From DATKMG01 sp035541995 (lineage in GTDB: Bacteria > Acidobacteriota > Terriglobia > Versatilivoradales > Versatilivoraceae), in the NCBI GenBank assembly GCA_035541995.1, contig DATKMG010000716.1, positions 1 through 20,133 on the forward strand: DNA of 20,133 bases. The letters run 5' to 3'. The first letter of the stretch is position 1. The number at the start of each line of letters is the position of its first letter. The translations under genes were made by a program, and so were the position numbers. Positions 8,801-15,922 of the stretch are shown in pieces. The notes beneath the pieces were generated by a model that saw only the letters and a list, made by a program, of their open reading frames with translations, was not told the origin of the DNA and made no database searches.

Positions 8801-9756
8801 GCCCAGAGCAGACACCGGGTCAGCAATGAATATTGATATTCCCAGTAATCCCAGTATATCCCAGCCTCCACCGGGTTGATGCTCTCGGGAATAAAGCCTT
8901 CCTCCACATACGCCAGTGATACCACCCTTCCCTTCCCATAGTTTTTTACCGCCAGGATCGGATACTCTCCCGATTTGATCAGGACATCTCCTGTTGAGCG
9001 GTACCTATAAAATCGACTACCGATAATTCCCGAAGGAATAAGATCCAAAGGCGACCCTTCGGTAATGAAGTGCCGCTTGGAAATCTCCCATTGGCCTTTG
9101 GCCAAGGCTTGCTGATTCAATTCCGGATAGCCTTTTTCAGTGACGAAATCGTCGGGACATTCCACTAATGCCGACAGATCCCAAATCCTGGGATCTCCCT
9201 TTGGCTCATCTCCTTTGAACGGGTGGCCTTTGACATCGCCGACGAAGGGGTGAATCAGAACGATTCCGGCCCCTTCCTTCACTCGACGCAAAATTGCCTC
9301 ACGACTCGGCCGAGTCAGGCGAGACCACCCATTCAGACCGGGTATCATCAAGACCTCAAATCGCGCATCACTGGTCAGATCTCTTTCTACGTAATTGTAC
9401 ACGATTTGAAAATCGTCGATGTCGCCTCTCGTTTCGTGCCCATAAAAGTCCCCGATCCCCCAACAATTAACGTCCCAGTTGCGGTCAATCGAAACCGTCG
9501 TGGGATCTAATGACAAGCGTTGCATTAATTCAACCATATCGCGGCCATGAGTGATCGACGGAATGAAGAATCCTTTGATCGGTCCCCCATCGAGTTTTGT
9601 CGCCCAATTCACGTGCGGAGTCGCCACAGCCGTTGAGTAAGGTATATCGTTCTTACTATTGCTAGTAGGACCGGCAAGGAAGGTACAAGCGGAGGCAAGC
9701 CCTATGAGCACGCTCGATAGAATCAAAGATAGACTGGGTAAAGAGCTTCGCTTCAT
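5803..9756 (-). CDS. Large secreted GH42-like protein with two GATase-like domains
   Basis: This is a 1317-residue exported protein. The N-terminus has a hydrophobic stretch ending LASAC (C24), either a poor lipobox or an ordinary signal peptide. Residues about 105-320 look like a class I GATase/trimerisation-like fold (FEVLMIPGLNGWS, then GAGIVLIHPFVGD). Residues about 340-525 are beta-rich linking domains. Residues about 545-880 look like a GH42-type TIM barrel with YYFVGDEGS at 662-670, making E668 a candidate acid/base. Residues about 885-1110 form a second GATase-like, beta-galactosidase trimerisation-type domain (YKVMVLPFSVAISSREADALRRF, GGVVIADAFAG). The tail is beta-rich. It probably acts on galactose-type glycans, but I could not place a clear nucleophile glutamate, so activity is uncertain. 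The ATG start has GAGG 6 bases upstream. It lies 171 bp downstream of the GH31 gene in the same direction. Classical GH42 enzymes are about half this length. Confidence 0.75.
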   Translation of the reverse strand: MKRSSLPSLSLILSSVLIGLASACTFLAGPTSNSKNDIPYSTAVATPHVNWATKLDGGPIKGFFIPSITHGRDMVELMQRLSLDPTTVSIDRNWDVNCWGIGDFYGHETRGDIDDFQIVYNYVERDLTSDARFEVLMIPGLNGWSRLTRPSREAILRRVKEGAGIVLIHPFVGDVKGHPFKGDEPKGDPRIWDLSALVECPDDFVTEKGYPELNQQALAKGQWEISKRHFITEGSPLDLIPSGIIGSRFYRYRSTGDVLIKSGEYPILAVKNYGKGRVVSLAYVEEGFIPESINPVEAGIYWDYWEYQYSLLTRCLLWAARREGDMAIASLTASPQGPTALRLKLRSPRTNKVELEVAAKSEFGMVLGSYKKELNLGPGESELEIPKDSLCPSQGWPGGRQIFDLIVRNAVSGATLNWASTSFVAPKRATVTGIRPNAEVYRDGETMSIVAEAAGELADVQMRVKVMDDIQRLLFEEKRPTQGERYFFCPLKDFVGKSVQVTAELVDSRDSVIDQLRSKPLMVMPRARRQKEYRALLSFETPRHYFASTRQKLLHATAIDSGLTWGGALNNNLDMPRGYFGVYWYDRGPTSAEGIEKAIAEYQKTGDFDSLQYLTKKELYKRTGDKKYLIRTPSLDDPKVMELLASTAKTVARDKAMYNMDYYFVGDEGSLTSYTDPVDFCWGPYTLANFRSWLKQEYGSLDALNHEWKSTFTDWDSVIPLTTEEATRSRNFPPWADHRTYMEISFSNAYRQVRKAVVEGDPEGHIALSGTQVTTPYNGCDWYRLDQVIDHFLSYAGGNQWDFHRSFAKPGAMVGFWTGYGSSGAGVRNQIWTAALNNVLFPNLFWSPSVVNPDFTLSKSGRDMGEVFRALRFDGIGKLLMEAERLGDGVAIHYSMPSVHAAGILGIHPSDEEEMSGFPANREGWVRSLADLGVSYDFLSYEQLEKGDLTPGRYKVMVLPFSVAISSREADALRRFAENGGVVIADAFAGMMDQHCAWREKGLLDDFFGIETPSPEQRSISGNGKTGTSALTSQGTAWSLNSSDLQGLEFIEAGIECRTGQPLLQIDGNDVAVVHQVGKGWAIYLNLRLTQYPGLRAKSYGGKAYRSLLSSILGHVGVTPEVKVLDVNGDPLGQATIAHFRFGDGEVVAVVKENEAIQASMGRDGVTTYNDPRLGQIARQEVKVKLPRSWYVRDLRSGDSLGLRNSVETTVIAGDALVLALTPSPDRLSIQGPTTAKRGDHPAFSLVSSKAGRHLVQCHFYSPDGVFLFEYARNVLFEGNRGSVVFPTALSDPPGSYRLKVTDVLSGAKDEIRLRLE

Positions 9757-9809
9757 TGGGACCTCGACTCCATTGGTGTCCTGAGCACAGGAACGGGCCC
9801 TATCTTACC

Positions 9810-9837
9810 ATTCTAACCGAGGTTTACAAGGAAACAA
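9810..9837 (-). promoter_or_regulatory. Possible promoter for the GH42-like gene
   Basis: On the minus strand TAGAAT (9810-9815, five of six bases of a -10 box) lies 16 bp after TTGTTT (9832-9837, a weak -35). It is 54 bp before the start codon. This is a pattern match by eye only. Confidence 0.25.
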
Positions 9838-9859
9838 TGGAAAACAAACGAAAAGATTT

Positions 9860-9872
9860 AACCCTTAGGGTT
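9860..9872. promoter_or_regulatory. 13-bp palindrome upstream of the GH42-like gene
   Basis: AACCCT-T-AGGGTT is a perfect palindrome with a one-base centre, in otherwise A-rich DNA between the GH31 and GH42-like genes. It is 22 bp upstream of the possible -35 box, so it could be an operator. No regulator gene is present to match it with. Confidence 0.3.
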
Positions 9873-9927
9873 GGAAAACAAGGAAAAGAAATACACTTTC
9901 GGAGTACAGAGTAAGCGGTCTATTTCT

Positions 9928-11889
9928 TCAGGGTTCAATGCTGATGAAAATCGGCAAGACCTCCAGAGGAGCAGGGTGGTCCTTCAGCATCTGACCTCCC
10001 TTGAAAATCTTCCCGCTCCAAAAGTCAGCCCAGGTACCTTGGGGCAAATAGATGTCCCGGCAACTGGCACCCTTTTTCAAGACCGGGGCTACCAGAAAAC
10101 GATCTCCGAGCATGAATTGGGTACTGATGCCATAAGTTCTCTCATCCTCGGGATTCCGGAAAAACAAGGGACGGATGATGGGAGTTCCATCTCGGGACGC
10201 TTTGACAGCCAGACTATAAATGTAATTTCCGAGGTCCTCGTGCAACTTGGAATACTTCCGTACAATCGAAACGAATTTCTCTTCCATCCGCCAGGGAGCA
10301 TAGGAGTACTGCATCATGGGCATCAAAGCGCTAGCCTCGGTCCAACGGACAAACAGTTCCGCATCGATTCCTTTAGCATCAGGACCGTAGAAGCCGCTAT
10401 CGAGGCCTCCACCGATAATATCAGGGCAAAAGTACTGGTAGCCGATCAGGCCTTCCGCCAGCCCGTGAGGAATCAAGGAATTGAGCCCGTCCACCGGACT
10501 CCAGGTCGGGTCCTTGTCTCTCAGCCGCTGGACTAGCCCTAATTCCTGAACCATCCAGCTGACTCTTAGTTCGTTGATATCGAAAAAGCGTCCGATTGAC
10601 GCGTATAGGTCGGTATATTTTGACGAACTAATTTGACCGAAACTGGTGAATGGCTTGGCCAGGAATTCCCCATCCCCTGCATCCAGCTTGAAGCCGTCAA
10701 TACCGTACTCCCTCACCAGATTCTGGAGCAGTCCCAGGAACCACTCGTAGGCTTTGGGATTGGAAAGATCCACCAGCGCGGCGTGGCCGTCCCACCATTC
10801 GGTGATGTATGGCCTATCTCCCTTCCCATCCATGATGAGATAGCGGTTTTTCTCGGCAAGCTGATAGTTCTTCGACGATTTCTCAAAGAAGGGCGTAGCC
10901 CACAATATGACCCTCAGCCCCATCGAATGGAACCGCTCGATCATGCTCTTCGGATCGGGAAACTTGCTCGAGTCGAACACAAAATCCCCGTAAGTGGTCG
11001 ACCACTTATCGTCAATCTCCACGATTCTCGATGCAAATCCATGTGCTTTAATCTGCTGGACGTAGACTTCCAGACCCTTCTGATTGACTTCAGTATGGAA
11101 TTCAATCCAGCTGTTGAAAATCGGCTGAGTAAAGTATTCTCGGGGTGGGACCTGTCGTGGCCTTCCCACCAACTGAACCATCGAACTGAACGCCTCAACA
11201 ATGTTGTTTCTTACTACCAGTTGGTAGCTCAGACGGTCAGCGTCTTTTACATGGAAGGAAAACAAGCCGTCATTGTCCTTGTCGATGCTGAAGCCCATCA
11301 ACTGATACGTTGGAACCAGGATGCCTGAACCACTGGAAGACAGCCAAATTGGAGAAGTCTGATTGGAGGTCGAGTAAAACGGATCAAGAACCATTGAACC
11401 GGTTTCCAGAGGCCAGTTGTGGGCCGAAGTCACATTGCCTCCGTACCAATGTCTGCCGGTTTTGAGGATGAAGCTCGCGCCGATCTGGGCATTCTGTTCC
11501 TGGTCAAGCGTCTTCATCTCGATTTGAAGGTGATCCTCAAAGAAATAGAAAAGGATTTCACCATCCACACTGGCCAGCGTAGATGACACAATCAACTGCA
11601 GGCCATTGGAGATCTCTTGCCAGCTTTTGACCCTTTCGAATCGCTGAAGTTTTTCATCTCGCAAAAAGAAATTACCTGCCCCCACGGCAGATTTCAGTAG
11701 TTCCTTGTTGCCGACCAGAATTGTCAGGCCATAGGGGGCCTTCTGGATCTGAATACTATACCGGGCTGTTTGGGCCACCAGGCTGGAGGACGTGTCGTTT
11801 ACATTAAGTCCGACATTCGCTCGAGCGTTTGCCGCTGAAAATGAGAACACGACCGCAAAGAGCATCGCCGAGAGGGAGGCAGATTTCAT
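9928..11889 (-). CDS. Secreted GH31 family glycosidase (MYORG-like)
   Basis: This 653-residue protein has a signal peptide (MKSASLSAMLFAVVFSFSAANARA), so it acts outside the cytoplasm. An N-terminal beta-sandwich (about 30-245) precedes the GH31 barrel (about 250-560). GIDGFKLDAGDGEF at 397-408 carries the candidate nucleophile D403. RLRDKDPTW at 455-463 holds the candidate acid/base, best placed at D460. GYQYFCPDIIGGG (483-495) and the C-terminal beta domain (RPLFFRNPEDERTY, FLVAPVL) complete the family pattern. The IGY-PDIIGGG signature resembles the animal MYORG branch, reported as an alpha-galactosidase, more than ordinary alpha-glucosidases. I infer alpha-galactosidase-like activity, while alpha-glucosidase or xylosidase remain possible. 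An ATG eight codons upstream (11913) is open, but 11889 has GGAG 6 bases before it and begins the signal peptide. It is divergent from the lyase gene. Confidence 0.88.
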   Translation of the reverse strand: MKSASLSAMLFAVVFSFSAANARANVGLNVNDTSSSLVAQTARYSIQIQKAPYGLTILVGNKELLKSAVGAGNFFLRDEKLQRFERVKSWQEISNGLQLIVSSTLASVDGEILFYFFEDHLQIEMKTLDQEQNAQIGASFILKTGRHWYGGNVTSAHNWPLETGSMVLDPFYSTSNQTSPIWLSSSGSGILVPTYQLMGFSIDKDNDGLFSFHVKDADRLSYQLVVRNNIVEAFSSMVQLVGRPRQVPPREYFTQPIFNSWIEFHTEVNQKGLEVYVQQIKAHGFASRIVEIDDKWSTTYGDFVFDSSKFPDPKSMIERFHSMGLRVILWATPFFEKSSKNYQLAEKNRYLIMDGKGDRPYITEWWDGHAALVDLSNPKAYEWFLGLLQNLVREYGIDGFKLDAGDGEFLAKPFTSFGQISSSKYTDLYASIGRFFDINELRVSWMVQELGLVQRLRDKDPTWSPVDGLNSLIPHGLAEGLIGYQYFCPDIIGGGLDSGFYGPDAKGIDAELFVRWTEASALMPMMQYSYAPWRMEEKFVSIVRKYSKLHEDLGNYIYSLAVKASRDGTPIIRPLFFRNPEDERTYGISTQFMLGDRFLVAPVLKKGASCRDIYLPQGTWADFWSGKIFKGGQMLKDHPAPLEVLPIFISIEP

Positions 11890-11972
11890 GTTAATCTCCG
11901 GTGAGATTGTCATTGGGATTGAGTCACCTTAGAACCTCGGGCAAACAGCATAGTTCATCGAATTGCGGTAGA

Positions 11973-12001
11973 ACCATAATAAAATCGCATTCTCAGGGCA
12001 A
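11973..12001 (-). promoter_or_regulatory. Possible promoter for the GH31 gene
   Basis: On the minus strand TTGCCC (11996-12001) and TATGGT (11973-11978) are 17 bp apart, each matching four of six consensus bases. They lie about 84 bp before the GH31 start. The match is weak and made by eye. Confidence 0.25.
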
Positions 12002-12108
12002 AGTTAATAACGGGCCCCTTTTTCTCAATCAGGAGTGTGGTATAAGGGGAACGAAAAAGGATTCCGCCGGTCCCTTTCCATTCATGAAAACGCCGGCACT
12101 AGGGGGCA

Positions 12109-12193
12109 AGTGTGGGAGCCGATCTCCGAGAATCTCCGAGCGGCGACCCGTTTAAACCAGGAGGTAGCCGCGCAGGAGGACTGCTCCCACACT
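12109..12193 (+). repeat. 85-bp element with perfect 11-bp terminal inverted repeats
   Basis: AGTGTGGGAGC (12109-12119) and GCTCCCACACT (12183-12193) are exact inverted copies bounding an 85-bp unit 42 bp before the lyase start. The left half repeats the block at 4033-4062 but contains ATCTCCGAG twice (12122-12130 and 12132-12140), a 10-bp tandem step. It has the size and ends of a miniature non-autonomous element. No target duplication is evident. Confidence 0.7.
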
Positions 12194-12234
12194 AAAAAGG
12201 ATTTTCAAGAGAGAGACGGGATGTAGGAGAAAAT

Positions 12235-14580
12235 ATGAGGGCCGCCGTTCTGCTAATTCCCATTCTGCTGCTGACTGCCACTTCATTGAGTGCGTTGGAA
12301 ACCCGGAAAGAAAGGGCTTCGCTGTCTCTGCAGGATTCTGAGCGTAGTCATCCTCGGTTGTTGCTAGACCGCCAAAAACTCCTGTCTCTGAGGTCGGAAT
12401 TACAGACAACTCATAAGTTCCTTTGGGAGCGTTATCAACAAGACATCCCACGAATGGTAGGGGTAGCCGAAGGCAGGATTAAACTCGAAGACATTCGATA
12501 CGAGGGAGATCTTGTTCCCGATCTGGCTTTTGCCTGGCTGATGACGAAAGACCGAGACTTGCTGAGGGAAGCGAAGCACCAGCTTTTGAAATTGACCGGT
12601 GGGTCCCAATGGGATTCTGAGGAAAGCCTGGCTTACCTGGTTCCCAGTCACTTCCTGCTCGGGATTGCACTGGGTTATGACTGGTTGTTTTTCGAATTGA
12701 CCCCTGAGGAGAAGAGCCAGGTTGCGAGCCGGTTAGGAAGGGAGGCAGAAAGACAATATCAGGCCATTACTTCCGGCCGGATCTGGTGGCGGAATCAGTA
12801 CTTCCAAAACCACTCTCATTCCAACACTTGTGGCCTGGCATTTGCGGCGGCAGCCTTGTATGGCGAGGACGATCGGGCCGCGAAGTGGCTAGAAGTTTGC
12901 GATGCCTTTTTTCAGAAAGTTTTCGAGGACATGCCCAGCGATGGAGGGTCCCTGGAAGGTTACGCTTATGCCGGCTATGGAGGAGAGTATCTTCTCAAGT
13001 ACGCCATGCTGGCGAAGGATTTATTGGGGAAGGACTATACCAGATGCCCCTGGATGCGGAATTTCGCCACTTACTTGCTCCATGGTCTCCTGCCTAATCG
13101 CACAGCAAAGGAGTGGGCAATGACCTTCGGGGACGCACCACGGCGCGGCTGGACATCCACCGCCCAGCACTTGTTTCTTCTTGCCAGGCTATACCGGGAC
13201 CCGGCCGCACAATGGATGGGAAACATAGCAATCCGCTTGACCGGGACAGGATTGGGGAGCCATGGATGGATGATGCTGATCTATTATGACCCGACAGTGA
13301 ACGCGGCCGATCCGGCGGGATTCCCGACCTTCATGCATTTTTCCGAGGTCGATCAAGTCATGATGAGATCATCCTGGACTGACCCCGCAGCGATGCTGAT
13401 TGGATTCAAATGCGGACCCTTCATGGGAAAAACACTCTCGCGTACTGCTCTCTTCGATTACGGGACTGGACACGAGGGGCCGGATGCCGGGGCTTTCCAA
13501 ATCTTCGCCAATCGACAATTCCTGGCTATTGACCCGCTCTATCCCGGCTACAAACTGACCGCGAATTACAACACCATGCTTTTCAAAGGAGTTGGTCAAT
13601 TGGGCGAGCAAACAGCCTTCGGATCGGCTGAGGCTCTACATTTCCAGCATTACCCGGAAATCGTCCAAACGCAGAGCCAAACGACGTATGACTATGTGGT
13701 TGCTGATGTGGCACGGGCCTATCATCCGGCCTTGGGGTTGCGGCGGTTTCGGCGTCACCTGCTCTTTGTAAAGCCCAATGTGCTATTGATAGCCGACGAG
13801 ATTTCATTAGATTCCAAGGGGATGGTTTACAACTATGCTCCTGAAACGCTACAGACCTCCGGAGGACTGAAGCATGCCCCCAATGATTATGTGATTGGAG
13901 CGCAGGGTGACGCCTTCCTTGTCTTTGGTGGAGTTCCTGGACCCTACCAATTGACGGCCATTTATTTAGACAATGTGCCCGGGGCTGGAAAATACTCTAT
14001 GGTGGTAGATGGGAAGACTATTCATTCCTGGACCAGTAAGAACGAAGACACTGATGATCACTTGCTAGCAGTTTCGCCGACGGTTGAGCTCAAACTGGGA
14101 AGCCGAATCGCCTTTCACGCCGAACCCATGGCGGAGGGTTGCAGGTTGGTGAAGATGACGGCCTTTAGTTCGCAAGTGGCAATGCCCCTCAAGGCAGAGT
14201 GGCTGTTGCATTTTGATCCCAATACGGAGATCCAGCGGGACAAGAACCGGATCCAAGCGTGCTTGCAGGGAAGCACTGCGGACATTTACAACCTGGCGCC
14301 TGGCCAATGCCTTATTCAATGGGGACTCCACCAGGTAAAAAAGCCCAACCTGGAAGCTTTCACATTTCGAGAAACAAAAAGGCTAGTCATACAACCTGCA
14401 TGGAACGAGAACTCGACGACCATGTTGACCTTAATTCATACGAGACAGGAAAGATCCAATTCCCTCGAACAGGTCAGCGCCGAGGTCGTCGGACACACGA
14501 TCTCCGCGGCCTGGAGTTCTGAGAATCATCGCGTCAGCCTGGAGTGGAATCTTGCAAATGCTGAAGTCAGACTGAAATAA
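12235..14580 (+). CDS. Secreted heparinase II/III-like polysaccharide lyase
   Basis: This 781-residue protein has a signal peptide (MRAAVLLIPILLLTATSLSA). Residues about 38-350 form an alpha-helical toroid typical of alginate-lyase/heparinase folds: HPRLLLDRQKL at 39-49, WWRNQYFQNHSHSN at 184-197 with the candidate catalytic N192/H193, and DGGSLEGYAYAGYG at 236-249 with candidate tyrosines Y243, Y245 and Y248. The heparinase II/III beta-sheet domain follows (about 360-600), with GHEGPDAGAFQIFANRQFLAIDP at 412-434, where H413 is a candidate catalytic or metal residue. Such enzymes cleave uronic-acid polysaccharides by beta-elimination outside the cytoplasm; the substrate cannot be read from sequence. 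The ATG follows TAGGAG by 5 bases. It is divergent from the glycosidase genes, with which it plausibly shares a glycan-use role. Confidence 0.85.
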   Translation: MRAAVLLIPILLLTATSLSALETRKERASLSLQDSERSHPRLLLDRQKLLSLRSELQTTHKFLWERYQQDIPRMVGVAEGRIKLEDIRYEGDLVPDLAFAWLMTKDRDLLREAKHQLLKLTGGSQWDSEESLAYLVPSHFLLGIALGYDWLFFELTPEEKSQVASRLGREAERQYQAITSGRIWWRNQYFQNHSHSNTCGLAFAAAALYGEDDRAAKWLEVCDAFFQKVFEDMPSDGGSLEGYAYAGYGGEYLLKYAMLAKDLLGKDYTRCPWMRNFATYLLHGLLPNRTAKEWAMTFGDAPRRGWTSTAQHLFLLARLYRDPAAQWMGNIAIRLTGTGLGSHGWMMLIYYDPTVNAADPAGFPTFMHFSEVDQVMMRSSWTDPAAMLIGFKCGPFMGKTLSRTALFDYGTGHEGPDAGAFQIFANRQFLAIDPLYPGYKLTANYNTMLFKGVGQLGEQTAFGSAEALHFQHYPEIVQTQSQTTYDYVVADVARAYHPALGLRRFRRHLLFVKPNVLLIADEISLDSKGMVYNYAPETLQTSGGLKHAPNDYVIGAQGDAFLVFGGVPGPYQLTAIYLDNVPGAGKYSMVVDGKTIHSWTSKNEDTDDHLLAVSPTVELKLGSRIAFHAEPMAEGCRLVKMTAFSSQVAMPLKAEWLLHFDPNTEIQRDKNRIQACLQGSTADIYNLAPGQCLIQWGLHQVKKPNLEAFTFRETKRLVIQPAWNENSTTMLTLIHTRQERSNSLEQVSAEVVGHTISAAWSSENHRVSLEWNLANAEVRLK

Positions 14581-14861
14581 TTCCGATTTCTCTTTGAGTA
14601 GGATCTCATAGGACTGAGACCTCCCTGCGGGGGTACGTGAAATATGTGTTAGACTCAGCTTGTGGCGCGGGTCTTATTAGGATATTGATTGGAGTGATCT
14701 ACCAGCAGCCATGAATCAATGACTACTTTCTGCCTGGACCGGCTCTTTGAATGTTGAATCGGAGTTTATGCCTGTTTCTACATGGTCCATGGTCCTGACA
14801 AACTACGGGGATTTCGTAAGGGCTCAAGACCACAACTGGATGAAGGGATAAGGAGGCACCC
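14581..14861. other. Intergenic region between the lyase and SYLF genes
   Basis: This gap is unlike the others: mixed composition, no strong palindrome and no sign of the repeat modules. TTGAAT followed after 17-18 bp by a poor TCTACAT could be a promoter for the SYLF gene, but I do not rate it. The ribosome site AAGGAGG ends 5 bases before the SYLF ATG. Confidence 0.4.
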
Positions 14862-15581
14862 ATGAAGAAGTTAGTCCTGGCGTTCTTCATAATTTCCATG
14901 GTTGGTTACCCAGCCGATCAGAAAAAAGCCCTGGAACGTGTGGACACTGCATCAACGGTCTTAGATGAGATTATGGCGGCTCCGGACAAGGGTATCCCCG
15001 GTGATTTGCTGGTCAAATCGGAATGCGTTGCGGTAATCCCCAGCATGAAGAAAGGGGGATTCATTTTTGGGGGAAAATACGGAGTGGGGGTAATCTCCTG
15101 TCGCGTCAATAATAGTAGATCCTGGTCTGCTCCTTCCACGATCAGAATTGAAGGGGGTAGCTTTGGGCTCCAAATTGGCGGAGCCGGGACGGATGTGATT
15201 CTCCTGGTCATGAATGCGCGCGGCGCAGTGAAGCTGATGTCGAGCAAGTTTACGCTGGGGGGTGACGCCAGTGTGGCCGGCGGGCCGGTGGGACGCGAAG
15301 CCACGGCTCAGACAGATGCCCAGATGCATGCCGAGATGCTATCTTATTCTCGATCTCGCGGCATTTTTGCCGGCATCTCCCTCCAGGGCTCTACTCTTCG
15401 GCCCGACAATGATGCCAACAAGGAGATTTTTGGCAAAGAGGTTGCCTACAAAGACATTCTCATGGGAAGGGTTCCTGCACCTCCCGGAACCAAAGTGTTT
15501 TTGACCACCCTTGCCAAGTATGCCGGTCCGAAGCCCAGTGCAAAAGCAGCCCCTAGGAAAGGCGCGAAGACCCCCTCCTAA
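14862..15581 (+). CDS. Secreted SYLF-domain (Ysc84/DUF500) lipid-binding protein
   Basis: This 239-residue protein has a short signal peptide (MKKLVLAFFIISMVGYPA). The SYLF domain covers about residues 20-205. Its signatures are CVAVIPSMKKGGFIFGGKYGVGV at 55-77, FGLQIGGAGTDVILLVMN at 101-118, SRGIFAGISLQGS at 165-177 and NKEIFGKEV at 186-194. SYLF domains bind phosphoinositides in eukaryotes. Bacterial versions are widespread secreted proteins of unclear function, probably membrane-associated. The C-terminus (about 218-239) is a lysine-, alanine- and proline-rich tail, which may be disordered or bind anionic surfaces. It has a very strong ribosome site (AAGGAGG, 5-base spacing). It appears monocistronic and converges on the phosphotransferase gene. 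Confidence 0.9.
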   Translation: MKKLVLAFFIISMVGYPADQKKALERVDTASTVLDEIMAAPDKGIPGDLLVKSECVAVIPSMKKGGFIFGGKYGVGVISCRVNNSRSWSAPSTIRIEGGSFGLQIGGAGTDVILLVMNARGAVKLMSSKFTLGGDASVAGGPVGREATAQTDAQMHAEMLSYSRSRGIFAGISLQGSTLRPDNDANKEIFGKEVAYKDILMGRVPAPPGTKVFLTTLAKYAGPKPSAKAAPRKGAKTPS

Positions 15582-15627
15582 ATCATCCCAATTGACATAA
15601 GAGCTTCTCATGCCCCTTCCCGGTCGC

Positions 15628-15672
15628 GCAAAATGGCACTCCATCAACATATTGTAGTGCCTGCCATTTTGC
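15628..15672. terminator. Long inverted repeat between convergent genes, possible bidirectional terminator
   Basis: GCAAAATGGCA (15628-15638) and TGCCATTTTGC (15662-15672) are perfect 11-bp inverted copies with a 23-base loop. GGCACT and AGTGCC offer an alternative inner pairing. It lies 46 bp after the SYLF stop, between two converging genes, where a two-way terminator would be expected. There is no clear T-run after the stem in either direction, so it may be only a repeat. Confidence 0.35.
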
Positions 15673-15761
15673 ACAACCAGCAATTGCGTCCAAATTGACT
15701 CTCCCACAGGCGATTTGGCGTAATTTCCCGGGGCGCCGCGTAACAGGAAAATGCTGCAGAA

Positions 15762-15779
15762 CGGGACGAGGACGTCCCG
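15762..15779. repeat. Short hairpin CGGGACG/CGTCCCG
   Basis: A 7-bp perfect stem surrounds the loop AGGA. It sits between the convergent genes and resembles the other GC-rich palindromes in this window. Confidence 0.6.
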
Positions 15780-15922
15780 GCTCCAACCGGATGGAGATAC
15801 CGCGCTCCCGTGGCGCCCATGAAAGCCGAATTTCCTAGAGAGGACGGAAGATCCGGTACTCTCTCGACTGGTAGATCGCCAATTGTGTCTGCCACAAGGT
15901 GTGGATATTACGTGACAATCCT

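Larger units (their letters stand above)
11890..12234. other. Divergent intergenic region between the GH31 and lyase genes
   Basis: This 345-bp gap must hold the promoters for both genes. The half nearer the GH31 gene is A/T-rich (11940-12020). The half nearer the lyase gene holds the 12109-12193 repeat, preceded by ATGAAAACGCCGG at 12084-12096, which resembles the ATGAAAATAC ends seen at 3920 and 4126. No small gene is convincing. Confidence 0.5.
15582..15922. other. Convergent intergenic region with hairpins
   Basis: The gap lies between the 3' ends of the SYLF (+) and phosphotransferase (-) genes. It holds an 11-bp inverted repeat (15628-15672) and a short hairpin (15762-15779). An open minus-strand frame crossing into the SYLF gene is not credible coding. 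Beyond 15800 I see nothing specific. Confidence 0.5.

Noticed and set aside
9871..10536. Plus-strand open frame of 221 codons within the GH31 gene
   Set aside because: It is antisense to a well-supported GH31 coding region, has no recognisable domain and no ribosome site.
10633..11328. Plus-strand open frame of 231 codons within the GH31 gene
   Set aside because: It also overlaps the GH31 barrel on the opposite strand, and its length follows from the codon composition of the real gene.
637..14580. Classical Bacteroidetes-type polysaccharide utilisation locus
   Set aside because: No SusC/SusD pair, hybrid two-component regulator or ECF sigma pair is present.
14590..14625. Terminator after the lyase gene (ATCTCA and TGAGAC)
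   Set aside because: Only about 5 bp pair, with no T-run following.
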